This document shows, piece by piece, positions 33,348 through 42,201 of a DNA stretch of 64,000 bases (position 1 is the stretch's first letter; each line of letters opens with the position of its first letter). The notes beneath the pieces were generated by a model. The model searched no databases and had not been told where the DNA came from. It saw only the letters and a program-made list of their open reading frames with translations. Location of the stretch: positions 496,001 to 560,000 of the forward strand of contig NZ_JAJDFX010000002.1 of the NCBI RefSeq assembly GCF_024704385.1. Reading direction: 5' to 3'. The position numbers were made by a program, and so were the translations under genes. The stretch is from Cellulomonas sp. P24 (GTDB lineage: Bacteria > Actinomycetota > Actinomycetes > Actinomycetales > Cellulomonadaceae).

Positions 33348-34492
33348 GCGACCCCGTCCAGCGCCAGCGCGCCCGAGCTGACGTCGTCGTGCCCGTCGAG
33401 GCCGAACGTGAAGCCGGTCTGCCAGGCGAGCCGCACCGTGTCGCCCCAGGCGATGGTGGCGCCCCCGACGAGGTTCTGCACGAAGACCCCGAACGTCCCC
33501 AGGCCCGGGAGCATCACCTGGTACTGCGTGCTGACCCCGCTGAACGACACGTCGACGACGGTGCCGGGACCGAGGACGTTGCAGCCCGGAGGCAGCGGGT
33601 CCCGTTCGGTCAGGATCATGACCTTCTCGGGTCGGACCCCGACCAGGACGTTGCCGTCGTGCGAGACGGCACGGGCGGCCGGGACCTGGATGCGGGTCCC
33701 GGCGACGTCGACACCGAGCACGTCGCCACGCTCGACGACGGTTCCTCCGAGGAGGTTCGACTGCCCGAGGAAGTTCGCCACGAACGCCGTGCGCGGCAGC
33801 TCGTAGAGCTCGGCGGGCGCGCCCATCTGCTCGACGCGCCCGGCGTTCATCACCGCGACCGTGTCGGCCATCGTCATGGCCTCCTCCTGGTCGTGGGTCA
33901 CGTGCACGAACGTCAGCCCGACCTCGGTCTGGATCCGCTTGAGCTCGACCTGCATCTGCCGTCGCAGCTTGAGGTCGAGCGCGCCGAGAGGCTCGTCGAG
34001 CAGCAGCACCGCCGGGCTGTTCACGAGCGCTCGGGCAAGCGCCACGCGCTGCTGCTGCCCGCCGGAGAGCTGGGACGGCTTGCGGTCGGCGAGGTGACGG
34101 AGCTCGACGAGGTCGAGACCGTCGCCCGCCTTCGCCAGCGCATCCTTCGCGTGGGTCCGGCGCAGCCCGAACGCGACGTTCTCCAGCACGGTCAGGTGCG
34201 GGAACAACGCGTAGCTCTGGAACACCGTGTTCACCGGCCGCTGGTACGCCTTGGTGGCGGTGATGTCCTTCCCGCCGATGCGGATCTGGCCCGCCGACGG
34301 CCGCTCGAGACCGGCGACCATGCGCAGCGTCGTCGTCTTCCCGCACCCCGACGGTCCCAGGAGCGCGAAGAACGATCCCGAGGGGATGGTCAGGGTGAGG
34401 TCGTCGACCGCAGTGAAGGCGCCGAACTCCTTGGTGACCCGGATGAGCTCGAGGTCCGCTCCGGACTCGGCCCCGGCGCCAACGACTCCCAT
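33344..34492 (-). CDS. potA: Polyamine ABC transporter ATPase PotA-like
   Basis: Energy-coupling ATPase, 382 residues. Walker A GPSGCGKTT, Q-loop VFQSYALFPH, signature LSGGQQQRVALARAL, Walker B VLLLDEPLGALD and the H-loop THDQEEAMTMAD are all intact. Residues from about 245 form a TOBE domain (LVGVRPEKVMIL, WGDTVRLAWQ) typical of PotA and CysA types. The start ATG 34492 shares one base with the potD stop (TGATG). Confidence 0.93.
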   Translation of the reverse strand: MGVVGAGAESGADLELIRVTKEFGAFTAVDDLTLTIPSGSFFALLGPSGCGKTTTLRMVAGLERPSAGQIRIGGKDITATKAYQRPVNTVFQSYALFPHLTVLENVAFGLRRTHAKDALAKAGDGLDLVELRHLADRKPSQLSGGQQQRVALARALVNSPAVLLLDEPLGALDLKLRRQMQVELKRIQTEVGLTFVHVTHDQEEAMTMADTVAVMNAGRVEQMGAPAELYELPRTAFVANFLGQSNLLGGTVVERGDVLGVDVAGTRIQVPAARAVSHDGNVLVGVRPEKVMILTERDPLPPGCNVLGPGTVVDVSFSGVSTQYQVMLPGLGTFGVFVQNLVGGATIAWGDTVRLAWQTGFTFGLDGHDDVSSGALALDGVA

Positions 34493-35742
34493 CAGGCCCC
34501 GATCACGGCGAGGAACGCCTTGTTGTACCGCGTCTCCTCGTCCGAGGTCAGCGTGCGGAACACGTGCGCCTTGGCGAGCGTGCTCGCGCTCGGGAAGATC
34601 AGCTCGTTGTCGACGAGGGTGCTGTCGATCGACGCCATCGCCTCCTTGGCCCCCTCGACCGGGCAGATGTAGTTGACGTAGGCGGCGACCGTGGCGGCCA
34701 CCTCGGGCTCGTAGTAGTAGTTCATGAGGGTCTCGGCGTTCTTCTTGTGCGTCGCCGCGATCGGCACCATGAGGTTGTCGCTCCAGAGCGTGCCGCCGGC
34801 CTCGGGCAGCTTGAACTCCCACTTGTCGCCCTGCTCGAAGTTGATCTGCGTGATGTCGCCCGACCAGCCGATCACCGCCACGGCGTCACCCGAGATCAGG
34901 TCCTCCTTGTAGGAGTTGCCCTTGACCTGACGGATCTGGCCCGAGCTGATCTGCGCCTTGAGGACGTCGAGCGCCGCGTTGAACTCGTTGTCGCCCCACT
35001 TGCCGGTGATGTCCACGCCCTGGTCGAGCATGATCAGGCCCATCGTGTCGCGCATCTCCGAGAGGACCTCGATGCGGCCCTTGAACTCCGGCTTCCAGAG
35101 GTCGGAGACGGTCCCGATCCCGCCGGGGACCTTGTCCTTGGTCCACGCGATGCCGGCGAAGCCCGACTGCCACGTGAGCGAGTAGTTGCGGCCGTTGTCG
35201 AAGTCGACCTTCTGGAGGTCCGGCAGGAGGTTCTTCCAGTTCGGGATGTTCGCGTGGTCGAGCTTCTGGGCGTAGCCCAGGCGGATCATCCGCGAGGCCA
35301 TCCAGTCCGTGAACACCACGATGTCCTGGCCGATGTCCTGGTGGTTCGAGAGCTGGGCCTGGATCTTGCCGAAGTACGTGTTGTTGTCGTCGATGTCCTC
35401 GGCGTACGTGACCTTGATACCGGTCTGCTTGGTGAACGCCTCGAGCGTCGGGTACGTCTTGGTCTTGTCGTCGTAGTCGAGGTACAACGTCCAGTTCGCC
35501 CAGTGCACCGTCTTGTCGGTGTCCGAGACGTCCTTGACGGCGGCGGCCGACGCCGTCGGGGACGTGGTCCCGCCGGTGCCGCACGCAGCCAGCAGGGCTG
35601 CGCCGCCGATGCCGAGAGCGCCGCCGAGAACGGTCCGTCGGGAGACGGTGCGGGCTGCCGCCTGGGCGCGCGCGGCAGTGGCCTGCCGGACGAGCTCCTG
35701 GAGCATCGGGTCCTCGGGCGGCTGCATGCGGTGGGGGGTCAT
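34492..35742 (-). CDS. potD: Polyamine-binding lipoprotein PotD-like
   Basis: Extracellular substrate-binding lipoprotein (416 residues) of the importer. The signal is unusual: a 32-residue N-terminal region precedes a twin-arginine motif SRRTVLGGALGIGG and the lipobox LLAACG, so it may travel folded by the Tat route. The binding fold starts with VHWANWTLYLDYDDKTKTYP, matching the WxxYxD region of PotD/PotF; other landmarks are DIVVFTDWMASRMIRLGY and YINYICPVEGA-like YVNYICPVEGAKEAM. It is the first gene of potDABC. Which amine binds cannot be fixed without the pocket analysis. Confidence 0.9.
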   Translation of the reverse strand: MTPHRMQPPEDPMLQELVRQATAARAQAAARTVSRRTVLGGALGIGGAALLAACGTGGTTSPTASAAAVKDVSDTDKTVHWANWTLYLDYDDKTKTYPTLEAFTKQTGIKVTYAEDIDDNNTYFGKIQAQLSNHQDIGQDIVVFTDWMASRMIRLGYAQKLDHANIPNWKNLLPDLQKVDFDNGRNYSLTWQSGFAGIAWTKDKVPGGIGTVSDLWKPEFKGRIEVLSEMRDTMGLIMLDQGVDITGKWGDNEFNAALDVLKAQISSGQIRQVKGNSYKEDLISGDAVAVIGWSGDITQINFEQGDKWEFKLPEAGGTLWSDNLMVPIAATHKKNAETLMNYYYEPEVAATVAAYVNYICPVEGAKEAMASIDSTLVDNELIFPSASTLAKAHVFRTLTSDEETRYNKAFLAVIGA

Positions 35743-35796
35743 CGGGTGCTCCTGTCGACGGATGGTGCGGCGGTCACTTCGTCCATGAACGGGTCT

Positions 35797-35866
35797 CGTT
35801 GCGGATCGTTGCAGCAGATGTGGCGTCCGACAAGAGAATCCGTCGTCTGTGTACACGTCTGCAACG
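35797..35866 (-). promoter_or_regulatory. Repeated CGTTGC motifs upstream of potD
   Basis: CGTTGC at 35797-35802 and CGTTGCA at 35807-35813 are direct repeats 10 bases apart; TGCAACG at 35860-35866 is their inverse. A perfect GTGTACAC palindrome lies between at about 35848-35855. On the minus strand TTGCAG near 35863 could act as a -35 element. Probably the control region of the transporter operon. Confidence 0.45.
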
Positions 35867-35924
35867 AAATGGTTTCCTGCCTGGAACATTCGCGACGATT
35901 ACCGCGGCCCAGGCAGGAGGCGGG

Positions 35925-37373
35925 TCAGGCGTCCAGCGAGCTCATCACGTGCTTGATCCTGGTGTAGTCCTCGAACCCGTACATGGACAGGTCCTTGCCG
36001 TAGCCGGAGTGCTTGAACCCGCCGTGCGGCATCTCGGAGACGAACGGGATGTGCGTGTTGATCCAGACCACGCCGAAGTCGAGCCCCTTGGACATCCGCA
36101 GGGCCGTCCCGTGGTCCTTGGTCCAGACGGAGCTCGCCAGCGCGTACTGCACGCCGTTCGCGAGGATCAGCGCCTCGGCCTCGTCGCGGAACGTCTGCAC
36201 CGTGATGACCGGACCGAAGATCTCGGTCTGGATCGCCTCGTCGTCCTGGTGCAGGCCGTCCACCACGGTGGCCTCGTGGAAGTACCCGTGGGTACCGACG
36301 CGACCGCCACCGACCACGATCTCGGCGTGGTCCGGCAACCGGTCGAGGAAGCCCTGCACGCGGTCGAGCTGGGCCGCGTTGTTGAGCGGACCGAACGCGA
36401 CCGCCGGGTCGTCGGGCATCCCGGTGCGCTGGCCACGTGCCTGCTCCGCGAGCGCGGCGACGAACTCGTCGTGCACCGAGGCCTGCACGAGGATGCGCGT
36501 CGCGGCCGTGCAGTCCTGCCCCGCGTTGAAGTAGCCGCCGAGGGCGATCGCCTCCGCCGCCGCCGCGAGGTCCGCGTCGGCGAACACGACGACCGGCGCC
36601 TTGCCGCCCAGCTCGAGGTGGACCCGCTTGACGTCGCGCGCGGCGCTGCCGGCGACCTCCATCCCCGCACGCACGGACCCGGTGATCGACACCATCCCGG
36701 GGACGGGGTGGTCGACGAGCGCGCGACCCGAGTCACGGTCGCCGCACACGACGTTGAAGGTGCCTTCTGGCAGGAACTCCGCGGCGACCTCGGCGAGCAG
36801 GAGCGTCGAGGCGGGCGTGGTGTCCGACGGCTTGAGGACCACGGCGTTCCCGGCCGCGAGCGCCGGGGCGATCTTCCAGACCGCCATCATCAGGGGGTAG
36901 TTCCAGGGGGTGACCTGGGCACACACGCCGATCGGCTCGCGCCGGACGTACGACGTGAATCCCCGCATGTACTCACCGGCGGACGCCCCCTCGAGGATCC
37001 GCGCCGCACCGGCGAAGAACCGGAGCTGGTCGCCGCAGAGCGGGACCTCCTCGGTGGCCGTCAGACCGAGTGGCTTCCCGGTGTCCTTCGACTCGACGTC
37101 GACGAACTCCTGGGCCCGTGCGTCGATCGCGTCGGCGAACCGCAGCAGGGCGAGCTGGCGCTCTCCCGGCGTGGTCTCACGCCAGACCTCGAAGGCCGAC
37201 GACGCGGCGCGCATCGCCGCGTCGACATCGGCGGCGCCCGACACCGGTGCGGTCGCGTAGGCCTCACCGGTCGTCGGATCGATGACCTCCGACGTCCGTC
37301 CCTCGGCGGCGGGTACATGCCTGCCGCCGATGAAGTTCTCGAACCTGAGCAGGGATGTGCTGGCCTCGGCCAC
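35925..37373 (-). CDS. Aldehyde dehydrogenase, probable 4-aminobutyraldehyde dehydrogenase
   Basis: NAD-dependent aldehyde dehydrogenase, 482 residues from GTG 37373. Motifs: TPWNYPLMMAVWKIAPAL, the base in LELGGKAPVVVF and the catalytic cysteine in FNAGQDCTAATRIL. The GQDCTAATR variant and AGEYMRGFTSYVRREPIGV are typical of gamma-aminobutyraldehyde dehydrogenases (PatD/Prr type). In this island it would oxidise 4-aminobutyraldehyde to GABA. It diverges from the Lrp regulator gene and sits about 180 bp upstream of potD on the same strand. Confidence 0.85.
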   Translation of the reverse strand: MAEASTSLLRFENFIGGRHVPAAEGRTSEVIDPTTGEAYATAPVSGAADVDAAMRAASSAFEVWRETTPGERQLALLRFADAIDARAQEFVDVESKDTGKPLGLTATEEVPLCGDQLRFFAGAARILEGASAGEYMRGFTSYVRREPIGVCAQVTPWNYPLMMAVWKIAPALAAGNAVVLKPSDTTPASTLLLAEVAAEFLPEGTFNVVCGDRDSGRALVDHPVPGMVSITGSVRAGMEVAGSAARDVKRVHLELGGKAPVVVFADADLAAAAEAIALGGYFNAGQDCTAATRILVQASVHDEFVAALAEQARGQRTGMPDDPAVAFGPLNNAAQLDRVQGFLDRLPDHAEIVVGGGRVGTHGYFHEATVVDGLHQDDEAIQTEIFGPVITVQTFRDEAEALILANGVQYALASSVWTKDHGTALRMSKGLDFGVVWINTHIPFVSEMPHGGFKHSGYGKDLSMYGFEDYTRIKHVMSSLDA

Positions 37374-37433
37374 GGCTGGCTCCTTCGTGACGGTCCTACG
37401 GGGATCCTCTGGCGGGTCGTGCGGCAGCGCACT

Positions 37434-37494
37434 CGGGGCGTCTTTGCCCCGCTGTCAGCAGGTTAACGCCGATCTCGCCGAAATCAACGGTTGA
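37434..37494. promoter_or_regulatory. Hairpin and palindrome in the divergent ALDH/Lrp control region
   Basis: CGGGGC (37434-37439) pairs with GCCCCG (37446-37451) around GTCTTT, in what would be the 5' leader of the aldehyde dehydrogenase. TCAAC-G-GTTGA (37484-37494) is an 11-bp palindrome midway between the divergent genes. The palindrome could be bound by the Lrp/AsnC regulator encoded next to it, since such proteins often regulate their divergent neighbour; this is inferred. Confidence 0.4.
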
Positions 37495-37584
37495 AACGAA
37501 GAAGTTACATGGATTTCGCAGTTCCATCGGCCCGGTTCGACGGAATCGCTTGCGCAGCGAACCTCTCCGAGGCACCATCAAGCG

Positions 37585-38061
37585 GTGAAGCCACGCCACA
37601 ACGGGACCACGCCCCCCGCGCTCGACGACGTCTCGAAGGCGATCGTCGAACAGCTCCAGGAGGATGGTCGCCGACCATACGCCACCATCGGTCGAGCGGT
37701 CGGGCTCTCGGAGGCCGCCGTCCGACAACGGGTCCAGCGCCTGATCGACACGGGCGTCATGCAGATCGTCGCGGTCACCGACCCGACCCAGGTGGGCTTC
37801 TCCCGCCAGGCGATGATCGGCATCCGCGCCTCCGGGGACCTGCGCACGCTGGCCGACTCCCTGGCTGCTCTCGCGGAGGTCGACTACGTCGTCATCTGCG
37901 CCGGCGGCTTCGACCTGCTGATCGAGGTCGTCTGCGAGGACGACGCCCACCTCCTCGAGGTCCTCGACGAGCGGGTGCGGTCGCTCCCCGGCGTCCAGGC
38001 GACCGAGACGTTCGTCTACCTCAAGCTCCGCAAGCAGCTCTACAACTGGGGGACCAGATGA
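37585..38061 (+). CDS. Lrp/AsnC-family transcriptional regulator
   Basis: A 158-residue regulator. Residues about 15-60 are the helix-turn-helix (SKAIVEQLQEDGRRPYATIG, LSEAAVRQRVQRLIDTGVM); residues 75-150 form the RAM ligand-binding domain (VDYVVICAGGFDLLIEVVCE). It starts at GTG 37585, divergent from the aldehyde dehydrogenase, and its stop overlaps the start of the next aminotransferase (ATGA). This makes the regulator the first gene of the operon it probably controls, with a polyamine or amino acid as likely effector. Confidence 0.9.
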   Translation: MKPRHNGTTPPALDDVSKAIVEQLQEDGRRPYATIGRAVGLSEAAVRQRVQRLIDTGVMQIVAVTDPTQVGFSRQAMIGIRASGDLRTLADSLAALAEVDYVVICAGGFDLLIEVVCEDDAHLLEVLDERVRSLPGVQATETFVYLKLRKQLYNWGTR

Positions 38062-39461
38062 GTACCAGCCCGTCCGCGCACGCCGGCACGACGCCGTTCG
38101 GTACCCCCCGGCCGCAGGCCGCGCGGGACCACCTGTGGGGGCACTTCACGCGTCAGAGCGTCTGGGAGACGAGCGACGTCCCGACGATCGTCCGCGGGGA
38201 AGGGCACCACATCTGGGACGACGCCGGCCGACGCTACATCGACGGACTGTCGGGGCTGTTCGTCGTGCAGGCGGGCCACGGCCGGGTCGAGCTCGCCGAG
38301 CGCGCCCGCGAGCAGGCGTCCGAGCTCGCGTTCTTCCCGCTGTGGTCCTACGCGCACCCGCAGGCGATCGACCTTGCGGAGCGCCTCGCGCACCACGCCC
38401 CCGGCGACCTCAACCGGGTCTTCTTCACGACCGGTGGCGGCGAGGCCGTCGAGACCGCGTGGAAGCTCGCCAAGCAGTACTGGAAGCTCATGGGCCAGCC
38501 GACCAAGTACAAGGTCATCTCGCGGGCCGTCGCCTACCACGGCACCCCGCAGGGCGCCCTGTCCATCACCGGGATCCCCGGCATGAAGGCCCCGTTCGAG
38601 CCGCTCGTGCCCGGCGCGCACAAGGTGCCCAACACGAACATCTACCGAGGACCGGAGGAGCTGCGCCACGACCCGAAGGCCTTCGGCCTGTGGGCAGCGA
38701 ACCGGATCGAGGAGGCCATCGAGTTCGAGGGCGCCGAGACCGTCGCAGCGGTGTTCCTCGAGCCGGTGCAGAACTCCGGCGGGTGCTTCCCGCCGCCGCC
38801 GGGGTACTTCGAGCGCGTACGGGAGATCTGCGACGCTCACGACGTCCTCCTCGTCTCCGACGAGACGATCTGCGCCTTCGGCCGCATCGGCGAGATCTTC
38901 GCGTGCAACGACTACGGGTACGTCCCGGACATGATCACGTGCGCCAAGGGCCTGACGTCGGGCTACTCGCCGATCGGCGCGATGATCGCGTCCGACCGGC
39001 TGTTCGAGCCGTTCCGCCACGGGTCGACGACCTTCTACCACGGGTACACGTTCGGCGGTCACCCGGTGTCCGCCGCTGTCGCGATGGCGAACCTCGACAT
39101 CTTCGAGCGCGAGAAGCTGACCGACCGCGTGCACGAGAACGGGCCGATCTTCCGTCGGACGCTCGAGAAGCTCCTCGACCTGCCGATCGTCGGCGACGTC
39201 CGCGGGGACGGCTACTTCTACGGGATCGAGCTCGTCAAGGACAAGGTGACGCGCGAGACGTTCGACGACGACGAGAGCGAGCGCCTGCTCCGCGGGTTCC
39301 TCTCCAAGGCGCTGTTCGACGCCGGCCTGTACTGCCGTGCGGACGACCGCGGTGACCCGGTGGTCCAGCTCGCACCGCCGCTGACCTGCGGTCCGGCGGA
39401 GTTCGACGAGATCGAGCAGATCCTCCGGTCGGTGCTCACCGAGGCGTGGTCACGCCTGTGA
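38058..39461 (+). CDS. Class-III omega-aminotransferase, probably putrescine (diamine)-pyruvate type
   Basis: PLP enzyme of 467 residues resembling the putrescine/omega-amino acid:pyruvate group (SpuC-like). Motifs: IDGLSGLFVVQAGHGR, FFTTGGGEAVETAWKLA, SRAVAYHGTPQGALSITGIP, VSDETICAFGRIGEIF and the PLP lysine in DMITCAKGLTSGYSPIGAMI. Putrescine would give 4-aminobutyraldehyde, the substrate of the aldehyde dehydrogenase in the island. ATG 38058 overlaps the Lrp stop; the next gene overlaps its own stop. Confidence 0.87.
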   Translation: MSTSPSAHAGTTPFGTPRPQAARDHLWGHFTRQSVWETSDVPTIVRGEGHHIWDDAGRRYIDGLSGLFVVQAGHGRVELAERAREQASELAFFPLWSYAHPQAIDLAERLAHHAPGDLNRVFFTTGGGEAVETAWKLAKQYWKLMGQPTKYKVISRAVAYHGTPQGALSITGIPGMKAPFEPLVPGAHKVPNTNIYRGPEELRHDPKAFGLWAANRIEEAIEFEGAETVAAVFLEPVQNSGGCFPPPPGYFERVREICDAHDVLLVSDETICAFGRIGEIFACNDYGYVPDMITCAKGLTSGYSPIGAMIASDRLFEPFRHGSTTFYHGYTFGGHPVSAAVAMANLDIFEREKLTDRVHENGPIFRRTLEKLLDLPIVGDVRGDGYFYGIELVKDKVTRETFDDDESERLLRGFLSKALFDAGLYCRADDRGDPVVQLAPPLTCGPAEFDEIEQILRSVLTEAWSRL

Positions 39462-40876
39462 CGCGTCACTCCCGGACGCCGACCCACGTGGTCGGCGGCA
39501 ACCGGCCGTACTCGACGCTCTCGCTCTGGTTCGACCAGCGTGCGGGCGACGGCGACCTGCTCGTCCCGCGTGCCCCGCTCGACGGGGACACCGAGGCCGA
39601 CGTCGTGATCGTCGGCGCCGGGTTCACCGGGCTGTGGACCGCGTACTACCTGACCGAGCTCGACCCGGGCCTCCAGGTGGTCGTGGTCGAGCAGGAGATC
39701 GCCGGCTTCGGTGCGAGCGGGCGCAACGGCGGGTGGTGCTCGGCGCTGCTGCCCACCTCTGCCGCGGCCATCGCACGCGAGCACGGCCTCCAGGCGGCCC
39801 GGGCGATGCGCTCGGCCATGCGGGACGCGGTGGTCGAGGTCGGTGGCGTCGCCGCCGCCGAGGGGATCGCGTGCGACTTCGCCATCGGTGGCACGGTGCA
39901 GCTCGCGCGGTCCGAGGCCCAGCTCGCACGCGCCCGCGCCGAGGCGGCCGAGGCCGCCATCTGGGGGGACGAGGTCACGCTGCTCGACATCGAGGCCACG
40001 CGCGAGCACGTGCGCGCGGCAGGGGCGATCGGTGCGTCGTTCACCCCCGACTGCGCGCGCCTGCACCCCGGCCGTCTCGTGAGGTCGCTCGCCGACGTCG
40101 TCGAGCAGCGCGGGGTACGGATCGTCGAGGGCACGCGCGCCCTGCGGTTGTCGCCGCGCGCGGTCGTCACGGACCACGGGACCGTCCGGGCGCAGCACGT
40201 CATCCGCGCGACCGAGGCGTGGACCTCGCAGCTGCCGGGCAGCGAGCGCGACGTGGTGCCCGTGTACTCGCTGATGGTCGCGACCGAGCCGTTGCCCGCC
40301 GAGGTGTGGGAGCAGATCGGGCTGGCTCGCGGTGAGACGTTCTCCGACCACCGCCACCTGATCATCTATGGCCAGCGAACCGCCGACGACCGTCTCGCGT
40401 TCGGCGGGCGCGGTGCCCCCTACCACCGCGGGTCACGGATCCACGCGGACTTCGACCAGGACCCGCAGGTGTTCGCCCACCTGCGCAGCACGCTGGTCGA
40501 TCTCTTCCCGGACGTGGCCGACGCGGAGATCACGCACCGCTGGGGCGGACCGCTCGGGATCGCGCGGGACTGGCACGCCTCGGTCGGTCTGGACCCGACG
40601 ACGGGGATCGGCTGGGCCGGCGGGTACGTCGGCGACGGTGTCGCGACGTCCAACCTCGCAGGTCGGACGCTGGCGGACCTCGTCCTCGGTCAGGACACCC
40701 CGCTGACGCACCTGCCATGGGTCGGGCACCGGTCCCCTGCGTGGGAGCCCGAACCCCTGCGGTGGACCGGGATCAACCTGGGCCTGCGGGTCGCGACGGC
40801 GGCCGATGCCGAGGAGCGAGCCACCGGACGTGCGAGCGTGCTCGCGCGTGGCCTCGGCAGGCTCACCGGCGGGTAG
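39458..40876 (+). CDS. FAD-dependent amine oxidoreductase (DAO / PuuB-like)
   Basis: D-amino-acid-oxidase-superfamily flavoprotein, 472 residues. The FAD motif is VVIVGAGFTGLWTAYYL at residues about 47-63, then GFGASGRNGGWCSAL, and the C-terminal HRWGGPLGIARDWHASVG and GWAGGYVGDGVATSNLAGRT close the FAD site. It resembles gamma-glutamylputrescine oxidase and related secondary amine oxidases. GTG 39458 overlaps the aminotransferase stop (GTGA). It may provide a second, oxidative route from an amine to an aldehyde, so the operon holds both transaminase and oxidase options. Confidence 0.85.
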   Translation: MTRHSRTPTHVVGGNRPYSTLSLWFDQRAGDGDLLVPRAPLDGDTEADVVIVGAGFTGLWTAYYLTELDPGLQVVVVEQEIAGFGASGRNGGWCSALLPTSAAAIAREHGLQAARAMRSAMRDAVVEVGGVAAAEGIACDFAIGGTVQLARSEAQLARARAEAAEAAIWGDEVTLLDIEATREHVRAAGAIGASFTPDCARLHPGRLVRSLADVVEQRGVRIVEGTRALRLSPRAVVTDHGTVRAQHVIRATEAWTSQLPGSERDVVPVYSLMVATEPLPAEVWEQIGLARGETFSDHRHLIIYGQRTADDRLAFGGRGAPYHRGSRIHADFDQDPQVFAHLRSTLVDLFPDVADAEITHRWGGPLGIARDWHASVGLDPTTGIGWAGGYVGDGVATSNLAGRTLADLVLGQDTPLTHLPWVGHRSPAWEPEPLRWTGINLGLRVATAADAEERATGRASVLARGLGRLTGG

Positions 40877-40896
40877 CGGTTCGGCAGGCTCGCCGG
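40854..40896. repeat. Imperfect 16-nt repeat around the oxidoreductase stop codon
   Basis: TCGGCAGGCTCACCGG at 40854-40869 recurs at 40881-40896 with one change, 27 bases later. The first copy encodes the last codons of the oxidoreductase and the stop at 40874 lies between. The second copy is intergenic, before the convergent dxr. Confidence 0.85.
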
Positions 40897-40928
40897 TGAC
40901 ACAGCGCCGCGGGACGGACCGGCTCGGC

Positions 40929-42119
40929 TCACACCCGGGCGAGGAACTCCTGGGCGGTCGTCCTCGCCCAGGTCTCCGCGGCGAGCACCTCGGCAAGGCC
41001 CGCCCCGGAGGCCTCGTGCCGCTCGAGGACGCGTGCCACCGTGTCGACGATGTCGAGGAAGCCGATCCGGCCGGCGAGGAAGGCCGCCACGCACTCCTCG
41101 TTGGCCGCGTTGTACACCGCAGGATGGGTGGGCGAGGCCGCCAGAGCGGCCCGCGCGAGAGCGACCGCAGGGAAGGCCTCCTCGTCGAGCGGCTCGAACG
41201 TCCAGCTCGTCGCTGTCGTCCAGTCGCACGGCGGGACGACAGGGTCGAGCCGGTCGGGCCAGGACAGCCCGAGGGCGATCGGCAGCCGCATGTCCGGCGG
41301 GGACGCCTGCGCGATCGTCGAGCCGTCGACGAACTCGACCATCGAGTGGACCACCGACTGCGGATGGACGACGACCTGGATGTCCGCGGCCGGCACCCCG
41401 AAGAGCAGGTGCGCCTCGATCAGCTCGAGACCCTTGTTCATGAGCGTCGCCGAGTTGATCGTCACGACCGGCCCCATCGACCAGGTGGGGTGCGCCAACG
41501 CCTCCTGCGGGGTGACAGGCTTGAGCTCGTCGCGCATCCGCCCGCGGAAAGGGCCTCCGGAGGCGGTGAGGATCAACCGTCTGACCTCGGTCGCCCCGGT
41601 CGAGCCCCGGCGCAGGTCGTGACGGCCGGACCGCAGCGCCTGGGCGATCGCCGAGTGCTCGGAGTCGACCGGCACGATCTGGTCGTCCCGGACCATCGCG
41701 GCGTGCACCAGGGCGCCGCCGACCACCAGCGACTCCTTGTTCGCGAGCGCGAGGGTCGACCCGGCAGCGAGAGCCGCCAACGTGGGTCCGAGCCCGACGG
41801 ACCCGGTGATGCCGTTGAGCACGACGTCGGCACCACGACCGGCCAGCTCGGTCGCGGCGGTGGCACCGGAGAGAATCGCGACGTCGGCGGCACCACGACC
41901 GGACAGGGCCTCGCGCAGGCGTGGCACGCTGCGGGCGTCGGCGATCGCCACCGTCGTGACGCCGAGCACGGCGGCCTGGTGGGCGAGAGCCTCGGGGTCC
42001 GCTCCCCCGGCACTGAGACCGGTGACCCGGAACCTCTCCGGATGACGCGTGACGACATCGATGGCCTGGGTCCCGATCGACCCCGTGGACCCGAGCAGGG
42101 TGACGGTGCGTTGACTCAC
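40929..42119 (-). CDS. dxr: 1-deoxy-D-xylulose-5-phosphate reductoisomerase
   Basis: First committed enzyme of the MEP pathway. The 396-residue protein has the NADPH motif [41 protein letters not shown] and the metal/substrate motif SASGGPFRG-like [20 protein letters not shown]. The start is GTG 42119. In many actinobacteria dxr is followed by rseP and ispG; here the amine-catabolism island intervenes. Confidence 0.95.
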   Translation of the reverse strand: MSQRTVTLLGSTGSIGTQAIDVVTRHPERFRVTGLSAGGADPEALAHQAAVLGVTTVAIADARSVPRLREALSGRGAADVAILSGATAATELAGRGADVVLNGITGSVGLGPTLAALAAGSTLALANKESLVVGGALVHAAMVRDDQIVPVDSEHSAIAQALRSGRHDLRRGSTGATEVRRLILTASGGPFRGRMRDELKPVTPQEALAHPTWSMGPVVTINSATLMNKGLELIEAHLLFGVPAADIQVVVHPQSVVHSMVEFVDGSTIAQASPPDMRLPIALGLSWPDRLDPVVPPCDWTTATSWTFEPLDEEAFPAVALARAALAASPTHPAVYNAANEECVAAFLAGRIGFLDIVDTVARVLERHEASGAGLAEVLAAETWARTTAQEFLARV

Positions 42120-42201
42120 CCCGTCAGTCTGCCTGCCCGGGGTCCCGGCGTGCACACGACGGTGCCCTCACGTCGCGGCTCACCCGTGACAGACTCGCGC
42201 C

